Source: Flagellimonas eckloniae
GTDB lineage: Bacteria > Bacteroidota > Bacteroidia > Flavobacteriales > Flavobacteriaceae
NCBI RefSeq assembly: GCF_001413955.1
Contig: NZ_LCTZ01000002.1
Location: forward strand, 1,660,501 to 1,724,500
Reading direction: 5' to 3'
DNA: 64,000 bases
The notes under the pieces are model-generated. The model had not been told where the DNA came from. It worked only from the letters and a program-made list of their open reading frames with translations, and searched no databases. The first letter of the stretch is position 1, and every line of letters begins with the position of its first letter. Shown here piece by piece: positions 36,308 to 45,276 of this stretch. The translations under genes and the position numbers were made by a program.

Positions 36308-38526
36308 CCTGGAGTTCAATATATAAACATATTTGTAGTGCAAATCTAATTGTGCTATGTATATTCCTATGCACTATTTTATCCTACGGTCAAAATGATG
36401 TTAGCTCTACCTCCAAAGTGCAATTAATTTTTGATGAATTCTTAATTTATAGGCATCAAAACCAGGTAGACAAAGCCATAGAAGCCCTAGATAAAGCTGC
36501 CAAGATCGCGGAAAACAATGAAGATGTAAAACTCCTTTTGGATACTTACCATCAATACACCCGATTATTCTTGGAAGAAGGAGACACAGAAACAGCCATA
36601 TACTATTGGGACCGGGCAAGTATCCTCTTAAAAGACCTTTCTTATTCTTTTGGACAAGCCTTTCATAATTATTTAGAGGCTGAAGTACGTTTTACTGAAG
36701 GAAATAATTTTCAATCGTTAAAGTTGTTGGAAGAATCGCGAAAATTGAGCAACAACAGAAATTTAGGAAACAATATCCTCTTGCTAGAAGCTTACATCTA
36801 TTCCAATATTGGGAATTATGAGGATGCAGTCAAAAATTTGCATGCCTTGATTGTTAATTCAGACGACAAGGAAAGAGCCTTTTTAGCAACAACAGCCAAT
36901 CTACAGTTGGCAAAAATAAGTCTTGAACTTGAAGATTTTGAAGAAGCTATCATTCATTCAAAGGCAGCACTTGAGTTGGCGGAAAAACACAGCTATCATA
37001 AAAATATTAAATATGCCAACGAGATGCTTTCCATGATTTATGAAAAGATGGGAAATCATGAAGAATCGTTGCTTTATTACAAAAACTTGGGGCAGATAAA
37101 AGATTCTATTTTCAACATTGATAAAATAAAACTGGAAACAAAGACAGCGGATAGAATTACATCCGAACATAAAACAAATACAATAAATAAGCTCACCGCT
37201 AAAAATGAAGAACTAAGTGAGTCCAAAAACCGGTCAGAGATAACCGCTATTCTTACATCGGCTTTTTTAACCATTATTTCATTACTGGCCGTTTCACTTT
37301 TTAGAAATAACCAGATAAAACTTAAGACCAACGATTTGTTGTATACAAAAAACAAGGAATTGGAGTTGGCAAGGGATTCAGCCGTATCTGCCATGGAGGC
37401 AAAAACAAACTTCCTATCAACAGTTACCCATGAGCTGCGCACCCCTTTATATGCCGTTACTGGACTTACACATTTACTATTAGAGGAAGATCCAGCGGAA
37501 CATCAAAAAGAACATCTAAAATCTTTGAAATTTTCTGGGGATTATCTGCTTAATTTCATCAATGATATCTTACAAATCAATAAGATTGATGCAGATAAGT
37601 TGGAACCCTTGAAAATAGAGTTCAAACTGCAAAAGGTGCTCGCGGATGTTGTAGACTCCCTACAGCAAAATGCAAACGAAAAAAATACTTCTTTAATTCT
37701 AGATTACGATTCCAAAATTCCACAACAATTACTGGGAGACCCCATTAAAATATCCCAAATCTTTATGAATCTTGTGGGCAATGCATTAAAATTTACTAAA
37801 GATGGTAAAGTTGAGGTAATTGCCAAATTGTTGAAGAAAGAGGAAGATGAGGTAAAGTTATACTTTGAGGTAAAGGATAATGGCATAGGGATTTCTGAAG
37901 ATCAGCAAAAAAACATTTTTGAAAGTTTTGAGCAAGGTTCTGTGCAGATCAACCGTGAATATGGCGGTACTGGATTAGGTTTGACCATTGTAAAAAGTCT
38001 TTTAGGGCTTTTTAATAGCAAAATTAATCTAGAAAGTGAAATTGGCCATGGAAGTTCGTTCTTCTTTGAAATGGATTTAAAATGCGATGCTAATGCGTTA
38101 AATGAAGTTTCTTTTGAACTGGACATTCAAGAGTTTGAATTTAAGGGGTTACATATTTTGATTGTTGAGGACAATAAGATAAACCAGGTAATCACCAAAA
38201 AAATGCTTACCAAAAAGGAAATTACCTGCGATATCGCCAATAATGGAAATGAGGCAATAGATATGGCAAAGGCCAACACCTATAATGCCATTTTAATGGA
38301 TATACATATGCCAGGAATAAGCGGTGAAGAAGCTACAAGGCAAATTCGAAAATTCGATATGGAAATCCCAATTATTGCGTTGACCGCCATTTCTTTGGAC
38401 GATAGTTTGGACAGCTTCTACGAAGCTGGTTGTAATGATGTGGTCACCAAACCATTTAAACCTGAGGTCTTCTATCAAAAAATTGGTGAGAACATATTCA
38501 AAAATAAGCTGGAAGGATTAGTTTAA
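36304..38526 (+). CDS. TPR-containing hybrid histidine kinase with receiver domain
   Basis: A 740-residue sensor. After a signal segment (about 8-28) a periplasmic part of TPR-like helices reaches about 290. A membrane segment at about 315-335 (TAILTSAFLTIISLLAVSLF) leads to HisKA with H376 in STVTHELRTPLYAV, an ATPase domain with MNLVGNALKFTKDG and GGTGLGLTIVKSLL, and a C-terminal receiver with VEDNKINQV and the phospho-acceptor D666 in ILMDIHMPG. Such hybrids relay phosphate within one chain. The start is TTG at 36304 and overlaps the gap stop; the 3' end overlaps lpxK by 4 bases in convergent orientation. Signal and output are unknown. Confidence 0.9.
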   Translation: MTWSSIYKHICSANLIVLCIFLCTILSYGQNDVSSTSKVQLIFDEFLIYRHQNQVDKAIEALDKAAKIAENNEDVKLLLDTYHQYTRLFLEEGDTETAIYYWDRASILLKDLSYSFGQAFHNYLEAEVRFTEGNNFQSLKLLEESRKLSNNRNLGNNILLLEAYIYSNIGNYEDAVKNLHALIVNSDDKERAFLATTANLQLAKISLELEDFEEAIIHSKAALELAEKHSYHKNIKYANEMLSMIYEKMGNHEESLLYYKNLGQIKDSIFNIDKIKLETKTADRITSEHKTNTINKLTAKNEELSESKNRSEITAILTSAFLTIISLLAVSLFRNNQIKLKTNDLLYTKNKELELARDSAVSAMEAKTNFLSTVTHELRTPLYAVTGLTHLLLEEDPAEHQKEHLKSLKFSGDYLLNFINDILQINKIDADKLEPLKIEFKLQKVLADVVDSLQQNANEKNTSLILDYDSKIPQQLLGDPIKISQIFMNLVGNALKFTKDGKVEVIAKLLKKEEDEVKLYFEVKDNGIGISEDQQKNIFESFEQGSVQINREYGGTGLGLTIVKSLLGLFNSKINLESEIGHGSSFFFEMDLKCDANALNEVSFELDIQEFEFKGLHILIVEDNKINQVITKKMLTKKEITCDIANNGNEAIDMAKANTYNAILMDIHMPGISGEEATRQIRKFDMEIPIIALTAISLDDSLDSFYEAGCNDVVTKPFKPEVFYQKIGENIFKNKLEGLV

Positions 38527-39521
38527 ATTAAATCTAAAATTGCTTTCTGTAATATCATTTCATCCTCTTTCGAAAATTGATGGGCTACTTCCAAATAATA
38601 TAAGTTATCCACCTTACCGGACAATCGCACAAAATCTTTTTCAGTTGTCAATATAATTTCAAAACCACTGAACTCCTGTATTTCCTTTTCAGTAAAATAA
38701 TGATGATCTGCATACTCAAAGTGTGTCACTTGTAGTCCAATATCAAAGAGATGTGAAACCAGAGGTTTGGGAGAGGCTATTCCGGTAACCAATACAACTT
38801 TTTTCTCTTTCAAACTTAAAAGAGCTATTTCATCTTTTGACCCGTTCTTAACCACCTCGTTATATGCCAATGAGCTAAACAGCAACTTCTGACCACTCAA
38901 TAATTTGAGTTTTTTTGAAATTGCAGTTCTTTCATCTTCAGATAAAAGTTTGGGACACTTAGTAACAATTACCATGTGAGCACGTTTCGCTTCTGATTTA
39001 CTGTCTCTAAGATTCCCGGTAGGCAAATACCAGTCATCAATATACAAGTTTCCATATGCCGTTAACAATATTGAATATGTAGGTTTAACTTTCCTATGTT
39101 GAAACGCATCGTCCAACAAAACAACATCAGGTTTGACCAAGTTTTCAAGTTGTGTAATTCCATTTCTTCTATCCGCATCTACAGCAACAGTAATTTTCGG
39201 GAATTTTTTATGAATTTGAAAAGGTTCATCGCCAATATCTTCCACAGAAGATTTTGATTCTGCAATTAAAAAACCTTTAGACTTTCGTTTATACCCCCTA
39301 CTTAAAACAGCAATTGAATGACTATCAAGTAATCGAATCAAATATTCAATCATTGGTGTTTTCCCCGTTCCTCCCACACTAAGGTTACCAACACATATTG
39401 TAACGGTTGGGTAAGATAAAGACCTATAAAACCCAATATTATACAGGTAATTCCTTAAAAAAATCACCAATGCATAAATCAAGGAAAATGGAAATGCTAT
39501 TTTGCGAAGCAGCTGCTGCAT
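38523..39521 (-). CDS. lpxK: Tetraacyldisaccharide 4'-kinase
   Basis: A 332-residue inner-membrane kinase that phosphorylates the lipid A precursor at the 4' position. An N-terminal hydrophobic segment (FSLIYALVIFLRNYLYNIGF) is followed by a Walker A in VGNLSVGGTGKTPM and by VLSRGYKRKSKGF, DEPFQIHKKFP, VLLDDAFQHRKV and TTEKDFVRL. All are typical of LpxK. It is divergent from the Nif3-like gene by 47 bases and convergent with the hybrid kinase. Confidence 0.96.
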   Translation of the reverse strand: MQQLLRKIAFPFSLIYALVIFLRNYLYNIGFYRSLSYPTVTICVGNLSVGGTGKTPMIEYLIRLLDSHSIAVLSRGYKRKSKGFLIAESKSSVEDIGDEPFQIHKKFPKITVAVDADRRNGITQLENLVKPDVVLLDDAFQHRKVKPTYSILLTAYGNLYIDDWYLPTGNLRDSKSEAKRAHMVIVTKCPKLLSEDERTAISKKLKLLSGQKLLFSSLAYNEVVKNGSKDEIALLSLKEKKVVLVTGIASPKPLVSHLFDIGLQVTHFEYADHHYFTEKEIQEFSGFEIILTTEKDFVRLSGKVDNLYYLEVAHQFSKEDEMILQKAILDLI

Positions 39522-39541
39522 AAAGCGAAAATATAATATTT

Positions 39542-39549
39542 TATCTTTA
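39542..39549 (+). promoter_or_regulatory. Weak -7 box before the Nif3-like gene
   Basis: TATCTTTA differs from TAnnTTTG only in the last base and lies 19 bases before the ATG at 39569, the usual distance here. No -33 TTTG. Confidence 0.3.
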
Positions 39550-39568
39550 GCCTTATTAAGAAACTTAA

Positions 39569-40666
39569 ATGACCGTAAAGGATATTACAAAAATACTGGA
39601 AGAACTTGCACCGCTTTCCTATGCCGAAGAGTTTGATAATGTGGGTTTATTGGTAGGTGACCAAAACAGTACTGTAACAGGTGTTTTGGTTACTTTAGAT
39701 ACACTTGAAAATGTTGTGGACGAGGCCATAGAGAAAGAATGTAATCTAATAGTAAGCTTTCACCCTATTATTTTTAGTGGCCTAAAAAAACTTACAGGAA
39801 GCAATTATGTGGAGCGCACGGTCCTAAAGGCAATTGCAAATGGCATTAGTATTTTTGCCATGCATACAGCCTTGGATAATAGCAATAGCGGTGTCAATGC
39901 TAAAATTTGTGAAGTCCTGGGAATCAAAAACCCAAAAATTCTTATTCCAAAGACAGGTACCATAAAAAAATTGACCACATATGCCCCCATTGCAGAGGTA
40001 GAAAACATAAAATCAGTATTGTTCAAAGCTGGTGCAGGAGAAATTGGAAACTACAGCAACTGTAGTTTTAGTTCAGAAGGGATTGGTAGTTTTAAGCCTG
40101 GCGACCTAACAAATCCTTCCACAGGGAAAATTGGGGAAGTCCATTTTGAAAAAGAAGCTCAAATCAATGTGATTTTTTCTTTTGAAAAGCAGAAAAAAAT
40201 TCTAGCGGCACTCTTTGAAAACCATCCATATGAGGAAGTTGCCCATGAAATAATCACTTTGGAGAATACAAACCAGGATATTGGCATGGGTATGATTGGT
40301 CATCTTGTAACTGAAATGGATGAATCCACTTTTCTTCAATCAGTAAAGAAAAAAATGAAAACACCTGTCATACGACATTCTCAACTATTGGGCAAAAAAG
40401 TGAAAAGAGTAGCTGTTTTAGGAGGCAGCGGGGCTTTTGCCATTTCAGCGGCCAAAAGGGCCAATGCTGATATTTTTATTACTTCGGACATAAAATACCA
40501 TCAATTTTATCAAGCTGAAAAACAAATTGTCATTGCGGATATTGGGCACTTTGAAACTGAGCAGTTTACAAAAGATTTATTGGTTGATTATCTTATCAAA
40601 AAAATTCCTAATTTTGCAATCTCTTTATCGGAGAGTATAACAAATCCCATCAAGTATTATTTATAA
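39569..40666 (+). CDS. Nif3-like dinuclear metal centre protein
   Basis: A 365-residue member of the NIF3/YbgI/DUF34 family. YAEEFDNVGLLVGDQ, VSFHPIIFSGLKKLTG, GISIFAMHTALDNSNSGVN and the C-terminal ITSDIKYHQFYQAEKQIVIADIGH supply histidines and acidic residues for two metals. The middle portion (about 130-230) is the PII-like inserted domain found in long members. The family forms hexameric toroids and may be a GTP cyclohydrolase I type 2-like metalloprotein, but the true role is unsettled. The coiled-coil zinc-ribbon-like gene follows after 3 bases, a conserved pairing. Confidence 0.93.
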   Translation: MTVKDITKILEELAPLSYAEEFDNVGLLVGDQNSTVTGVLVTLDTLENVVDEAIEKECNLIVSFHPIIFSGLKKLTGSNYVERTVLKAIANGISIFAMHTALDNSNSGVNAKICEVLGIKNPKILIPKTGTIKKLTTYAPIAEVENIKSVLFKAGAGEIGNYSNCSFSSEGIGSFKPGDLTNPSTGKIGEVHFEKEAQINVIFSFEKQKKILAALFENHPYEEVAHEIITLENTNQDIGMGMIGHLVTEMDESTFLQSVKKKMKTPVIRHSQLLGKKVKRVAVLGGSGAFAISAAKRANADIFITSDIKYHQFYQAEKQIVIADIGHFETEQFTKDLLVDYLIKKIPNFAISLSESITNPIKYYL

Positions 40667-40669
40667 TTT

Positions 40670-41449
40670 ATGGCGAATAAAAAAGAAAACACCGTGGAAG
40701 AAAAATTGAGAGCGCTGTATGATTTACAGCTTATTGATTCCAGGGTTGATGAAATACGTAATGTTAGAGGTGAATTACCTTTAGAAGTGCAAGACCTGGA
40801 AGATGAAGTGCTTGGTCTTAAAACGCGTATGGATAAATTGAAGACGGATGTAGAAACGGTTAATTTTGAAATAGCTGCCAAGAAAAATCTTATTGAAGAA
40901 TCTAAGGTGCTAATCAAAAAATATGCTGAGCAGCAGAAAAATGTTAGAAACAGTCGTGAATTTAATTCTTTGAGCAAAGAAGTTGAGTTTCAGGAATTGG
41001 AAATTCAATTGGCTGAAAAGAACATTAAAGAATTCAAAGCCCAGATAGAACAGAAGAAAGAAGTGATTTCCACAACCAAGGAAAAGTTATCTGAAAGGGA
41101 AGGACATCTAAAACACAAAAAAAGTGAATTGGACGCAATTCTTGCCGAAACGGAAAAAGAGGAAAAAGCACTTCTGAAAAAATCGGAGGAATTTGAAGAA
41201 AATATAGAGGAACGCCTAATACTGGCATACAAACGAATTCGCCACAATGTGAAAAATGGCCTTGCCGTGGTTGCTGTGGAAAGAGGTGCCTCAGGAGGTT
41301 CTTTCTTTACAATACCACCTCAAGTTCAGGTAGAGATTGCATCACGCAAAAAAATAATCACAGATGAACATAGTGGTAGAATTTTGGTAGATCCATTGCT
41401 TGCAGAAGAAGAACAAGTAAGAATGCAAAAAATGTTTGCAAAAATCTAA
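40670..41449 (+). CDS. Coiled-coil protein with a zinc-ribbon domain lacking cysteines
   Basis: A 259-residue protein: long coiled coil over about 10-195 (rich in K and E), then a C-terminal segment of the C4-type zinc ribbon family (DUF164/CT398-like). In the family the metal site is CxxC...CxxC. Here the corresponding positions are S208 and S211 in GASGGSFF, and D232 and S235 in ITDEHSGRILVDP, so no zinc can be bound in the usual way while the surrounding sequence is kept. It follows the Nif3-like gene by 3 bases and is closed by a terminator. Role unknown; perhaps RNA-linked, as suggested for the family. Confidence 0.85.
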   Translation: MANKKENTVEEKLRALYDLQLIDSRVDEIRNVRGELPLEVQDLEDEVLGLKTRMDKLKTDVETVNFEIAAKKNLIEESKVLIKKYAEQQKNVRNSREFNSLSKEVEFQELEIQLAEKNIKEFKAQIEQKKEVISTTKEKLSEREGHLKHKKSELDAILAETEKEEKALLKKSEEFEENIEERLILAYKRIRHNVKNGLAVVAVERGASGGSFFTIPPQVQVEIASRKKIITDEHSGRILVDPLLAEEEQVRMQKMFAKI

Positions 41450-41471
41450 GCAAACCTTCAAGAAAAATAAT

Positions 41472-41496
41472 AAGCCACCTTAAAGGTGGCTTTTTT
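41472..41496 (+). terminator. Rho-independent terminator after the coiled-coil gene
   Basis: AAGCCACCTT and AAGGTGGCTT form a 10-base inverted repeat with a very short loop, followed by six T (41491-41496). It ends the Nif3-like / coiled-coil operon. Confidence 0.88.
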
Positions 41497-41513
41497 ATTC
41501 CCTATTTTTAAGA

Positions 41514-41897
41514 ATGAAACTTTTCATAGCTATAGCTTCTTTTTTTATAACGTATACTATGTCTTCCCAAGAACTCGCTAAATTTAAATGGGAAAAAAGG
41601 TTGGTTGTTTTGGTCAGTTCAAATTGGGAATCTGAAACTGTTCAAAAACAGCTTGAACTTTTCGCTGCCCATAAAAAATCCCTAGAAGAACGGGAAATGT
41701 TGCTCATAAAGCTTTCTCCACTTTCCGACGAACTGGAAAAATATAGCTTAGATAAAAGTTTTAAAGGTGTTCTTCTCATAGGTAAAGACGGCGGGTTAAA
41801 GTCTAGATACGAAATGGTCATAGCACCAAAGACCATATTTGAATTGGTAGACAGTATGCCGATGCGCCAAGCAGAAATGCGAAACAAAAAATATTAG
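41514..41897 (+). CDS. DUF4174 secreted protein
   Basis: A 127-residue protein with a signal peptide (MKLFIAIASFFITYTMSSQ) and a thioredoxin-like DUF4174 domain: FKWEKRLVVLVSS, LLIGKDGGLKSRYEMVIA and the closing LVDSMPMRQAEM. The family has no catalytic cysteines and unknown function. It starts 18 bases after the terminator and ends in a 4-base overlap with the convergent kmo gene. Confidence 0.82.
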   Translation: MKLFIAIASFFITYTMSSQELAKFKWEKRLVVLVSSNWESETVQKQLELFAAHKKSLEEREMLLIKLSPLSDELEKYSLDKSFKGVLLIGKDGGLKSRYEMVIAPKTIFELVDSMPMRQAEMRNKKY

Positions 41898-43243
41898 TGC
41901 CCCTCCAACAAGGTCAATATCTTGTTTTCCACAGTCTGGGAATCCCAGTTGGCTTCAATTTCTGGCATGGACATCACTTCTTGCATAATCTTCTCTTGCA
42001 TATCTCCTATTGCCAATGCTTCGGCATAAGGTCTTTCTGAAAATGTGACTCTACTATATACGGGTATCCATTTATCTGGATACTTTTTAGCAAACCTTTT
42101 CTCAATTTTCTTCTGCAGCAAAAATTTAGGGTCCGCTGTTTTACTGCTCATTTCAACAAAGTTGCGATAACTGAGTTCCGCTATTGCATCAGCATTGGGT
42201 TTGCGTTCTTTTTGATATTTATCAAAAATAACTTCCCAATCATCCTTGTACATATCCATCAGCTCATCTAATTCGTAAATATCTTCAAAACCAGCATTCA
42301 TTCCCTGCCCATAAAAGGGCACGATGGCATGTGCAGAATCTCCCACCAAAGCCACTTTATTCCAATAGGCCCATGGATAACATTTCATGGTAACCATGGC
42401 ACTGGTTGGGTTTTTGAAAAAATCTTCGGTCAGATTTTCGATTTCCTTTCTAACGTTTGGGAAATAGTCTTCAAAAAAAGTTTTTGCTTCTTCTTTGGTA
42501 GTAATATTTTCAAACGAAACATCTCCTTCAAATGGTAAAAACAAAGTACAGGTAAAACTTCCATCAATATTTGGCATGGCAATTAGCATAAACTTTCCCC
42601 TTGGCCATATATGAAAGGAATTCTTATCCAATTTATGGGTTCCATCTTCATTGGGTGAAATGGTAAGCTCTTTGTAACCAACATCTATAAAACTTTGCGA
42701 GTAATCAAACCTACTGCGTCTTTGCATTTTATGTCGTACTCTTGAGAAGGCTCCATCACAACCAAAAATTAAATCGTATTGATACTCTTTCCATTCACTT
42801 TTTTCGGATTCTCCCGTAAATATCTTGGCATTGGGCAAATCTATATCCCATACCTTTTCATTAAACCGGAAAATGGCCCCAGCTTCTTCGGCCAAATCAA
42901 TCATCTTACGATTCAAGACTCCTCTAGAAATAGACCAGATAGCTTCCCCCTCCTTACCATACTTTTGGAAATAAACCGGTTTATCGTTTACATGCATGGC
43001 ACGTTTGTCCAAAGGAATCGCAATTTCCTTAATACTTTCCTCCAAACCAACTTTACGTAGTGACCTCCATCCCCTATTGCTCATCGCCAAATTGATGGAC
43101 CTTCCAGAAAACTCTATGGTTCTAATATCCGGTCTTCTATCAAAAACTGTGATATCGTGTCCTTTTCTTTTTAAATAAATAGCTAGAAGTGAACCCACCA
43201 ATCCCGAACCGATGATGGCTATATTTTTTGAAGTCTGTACCAT
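41894..43243 (-). CDS. kmo: Kynurenine 3-monooxygenase
   Basis: A 449-residue FAD monooxygenase that hydroxylates kynurenine to 3-hydroxykynurenine. FAD motifs are IIGSGLVGSLLAIYLKRKGH at the N-terminus, a DG-type motif in FGCDGAFSRVR, and LVGDSAHAIVPFYGQGMNAG; RRPDIR and SINLAMSNRGWRSLRKVG are typical of KMO. Length matches bacterial KMO. Kynureninase lies at 48826-50094 on the same strand, 5.6 kb upstream. Together they make 3-hydroxyanthranilate, a precursor of NAD or a breakdown intermediate; 3-hydroxyanthranilate dioxygenase and tryptophan dioxygenase are not in the window. Confidence 0.95.
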   Translation of the reverse strand: MVQTSKNIAIIGSGLVGSLLAIYLKRKGHDITVFDRRPDIRTIEFSGRSINLAMSNRGWRSLRKVGLEESIKEIAIPLDKRAMHVNDKPVYFQKYGKEGEAIWSISRGVLNRKMIDLAEEAGAIFRFNEKVWDIDLPNAKIFTGESEKSEWKEYQYDLIFGCDGAFSRVRHKMQRRSRFDYSQSFIDVGYKELTISPNEDGTHKLDKNSFHIWPRGKFMLIAMPNIDGSFTCTLFLPFEGDVSFENITTKEEAKTFFEDYFPNVRKEIENLTEDFFKNPTSAMVTMKCYPWAYWNKVALVGDSAHAIVPFYGQGMNAGFEDIYELDELMDMYKDDWEVIFDKYQKERKPNADAIAELSYRNFVEMSSKTADPKFLLQKKIEKRFAKKYPDKWIPVYSRVTFSERPYAEALAIGDMQEKIMQEVMSMPEIEANWDSQTVENKILTLLEGH

Positions 43244-43449
43244 AAATGCCCGTGGGCTGATTCTTGTTAAACCATAAAAATACGGAAATTACGATTTATG
43301 ATACACCGAATTCCTTTGACCGTCATAGGTTTTAGACCAGAACTTTTAACACTTTGAGTTTTCACTTTTTTTTAACGTATAGTCGTAAGCTTTTGGTACT
43401 ATAGTTGACGTATATATTAAAAATATTCCGCTTCGGCGTCCATATATAT

Positions 43450-43485
43450 AAAAAGTCCTTCACAAAAAATTGCGAAGGACTTTTT
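43450..43485 (-). terminator. Rho-independent terminator of clpP
   Basis: AAAAAGTCCTTC and GAAGGACTTTTT form a 12-base inverted repeat with a 12-base loop. On the minus strand it ends in a T run just after the clpP stop (43512), separating clpP from kmo. Confidence 0.88.
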
Positions 43486-43511
43486 CCTTTTTGGGTAGGA
43501 ATCTAAAATGA

Positions 43512-44060
43512 CTATTCTAAAATTCCATCCACAATTCCATATGCTACGGATTCCTCGGCTCCCATCCAATAGTCACGGTCAAAATCCTTCATGACCTTAT
43601 CATAGTCTTGTCCGCAATTATCAGCAAGTATTTTGGCACCAAGCTCTTTCGTCTTGATTATTTCCTTTGCCTGAATCTCTATGTTGGATGCCTGTCCTTG
43701 AGCACCACCACTTGGCTGATGTATCATTACACGGGCATGCGGTTGAATAAATCTTCTTCCTTTTTCACCTACGGATAGTAAAATAGAGCCCATTGAAGCT
43801 GCTAGACCAGAACAAACAGTTGACACCGGACTCTTGATTTGTTTTATAGTATCATAAATAGCGAAACCAGAAGTTACATACCCTCCAGGACTATTTATTA
43901 TCAATTGAATTTCCTTGTTATTTAGTAAATCTAAATATAGCAAGCGGTCGATAACATGTTTGGCAGAATCATCATCCACCATACCCCATAAAAACACTTT
44001 ACGTTCCTCAAGCAGTTTTTCCTGAACCAACTCCTGAACTTTCCCTTTTTTTGAACTCAT
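43512..44060 (-). CDS. clpP: ATP-dependent Clp protease proteolytic subunit
   Basis: A 182-residue ClpP serine protease that forms barrels with ClpX or ClpA/C. The triad is visible as serine in GLAASMGS (S89), histidine in VMIHQPSGG (H114) and aspartate in DFDRDYWMG (D163), together with LIINSPGGYVTSGFAIYDT. It stands alone: clpX and tig are not adjacent, which suggests either a separate locus or a second ClpP paralogue. An in-frame TTG at 44084 would add eight residues; the ATG at 44060 is preferred. The terminator at 43450 follows. Confidence 0.93.
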   Translation of the reverse strand: MSSKKGKVQELVQEKLLEERKVFLWGMVDDDSAKHVIDRLLYLDLLNNKEIQLIINSPGGYVTSGFAIYDTIKQIKSPVSTVCSGLAASMGSILLSVGEKGRRFIQPHARVMIHQPSGGAQGQASNIEIQAKEIIKTKELGAKILADNCGQDYDKVMKDFDRDYWMGAEESVAYGIVDGILE

Positions 44061-44246
44061 TGATTTATTTATTGAAAGTTTCAAAATTAATCAAATTCTA
44101 CGTACCAATTTTCAGGATAAAGAAAGTTTACAAACTAAAAAAGAAGATTAGAATATTGAAAAGCTAAATAATCTTAAAATTCACAAAGTCAAAAAATCAA
44201 TGAGAATCGGAAATTGACCAGAAATCCAACTAAACAAAAAATGGTT

Positions 44247-45065
44247 TCATGACTTAATTTCAACCCGCTGTGATACGACATCTTTTATTGGAATAACTAT
44301 TTTTCCAGTTTTCGTTTTCAATGTTAGGGTAATATTATCTATTGCATCAACGGTGCCTTCAACATCTCCTATTTTAAGCTTATCTCCAACAGCGTAGTTT
44401 TTTCTGGTGTAGAACATTTTTAAAACATCAGAGAAGACATCACGTGATCCCAAACCAAAGCCCAACGCGGCTGCAAAAAGAAATGCACCAAGTATCATGG
44501 TAAAATTGCTGGTGATGATATCCGTATCTATCCCAGCCTGGTTTAATGCTGTAATTGAAATAAAAAAAGTAATCAAATAAAATAAGATATTGCTGATTAC
44601 TTTGGAGCCACCAACACCCATGGATTCAAAAAGCGTTAGGGTTGCTTTTTTCACCATTGTGGCAAGGTAGAGGCCACCAGCAAAAATCAGTATTGCGCTC
44701 AACAAGGTTGGCAAATACCCCAATATCGATATGATACCTTCAGAAATTGCATTTAGCCCTATTACTTCCGCAATGACAATGGTGAAACCCAAAATCAGCA
44801 GCACCTTTACCGCACCCAGTATTATTTTTAGTAAATCTATCTTTACCTCTTTATCCCCAAATAGTTTTGCATCTGTCACTTTCTTTGAAAGTCTATCTAT
44901 TTTTGCTGCCTTTAAGACACGTTTTACAATAAAAAGAATGACTTTCAAAAGTACCCAGGCCACAATTAAACCAAGAACACCAATGATAATTTGTGGTAAT
45001 AATTGAACTACGTTAGATAGCATATCGCTTAGACTATCCGATAATACTTTTTGATATTTTTCCAT
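44247..45065 (-). CDS. Mechanosensitive-channel-like membrane protein
   Basis: A 272-residue membrane protein with about four or five transmembrane segments (strong ones near 20-45, 80-105, 110-140 and 165-215) and the MscS-type conserved helix region: FGLGSRDVFSDVLKMFYTRKNYAVGDKLKIGDVEGTV is split as GLGSRDVFSDVLKMFYTR and YAVGDKLKIGDVEGTV. This is the CmpX/TM-helix branch of the small-conductance mechanosensitive channel superfamily, often with unclear channel activity. It lies 22 bases downstream of the 62-residue protein, which itself abuts an ECF sigma factor gene, so all three are probably one operon. Confidence 0.85.
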   Translation of the reverse strand: MEKYQKVLSDSLSDMLSNVVQLLPQIIIGVLGLIVAWVLLKVILFIVKRVLKAAKIDRLSKKVTDAKLFGDKEVKIDLLKIILGAVKVLLILGFTIVIAEVIGLNAISEGIISILGYLPTLLSAILIFAGGLYLATMVKKATLTLFESMGVGGSKVISNILFYLITFFISITALNQAGIDTDIITSNFTMILGAFLFAAALGFGLGSRDVFSDVLKMFYTRKNYAVGDKLKIGDVEGTVDAIDNITLTLKTKTGKIVIPIKDVVSQRVEIKS

Positions 45066-45087
45066 GATCTATGTTTTATTGATTTGG

Positions 45088-45276
45088 TTATTTTCTTTTA
45101 TTTGTTTTGAACAATCCAGAAATAAGGGCTGAATAGTTGGAAGTCACCAATATGGCCATATCCATGATCAATTTGGCAATTGCAATATCGTTCATTACTT
45201 TTTGCCTCATTTCAGGAGGCACTTCCCGTAATTTTTTGTCCAATTCCTCAAAAGGATTTTTAAATTCATTTGCCAT
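45088..45276 (-). CDS. Small protein between ECF sigma factor and channel-like gene
   Basis: A 62-residue protein. The first half is charged (FKNPFEELDKKLREVPPEMR) and the second half forms a mainly hydrophobic helix (IAIAKLIMDMAILVTSNYSALI) ending in a basic tail KTNKRK, so it may lie at the membrane. Its ATG (45274-45276) follows directly on the stop codon of the sigma factor, giving TAGATG and probable translational coupling. No family was recognised. Its position makes it a candidate regulator of the sigma factor or a partner of the channel-like protein, which is inference from context only. Confidence 0.65.
   Translation of the reverse strand: MANEFKNPFEELDKKLREVPPEMRQKVMNDIAIAKLIMDMAILVTSNYSALISGLFKTNKRK

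Noticed and set aside
43386..43449. Short GC-rich hairpin (CCGCTTCGGCG) and TA-rich run between kmo and clpP
   Set aside because: The stem is too small to call a structured RNA; only the strong clpP terminator next to it is supported.
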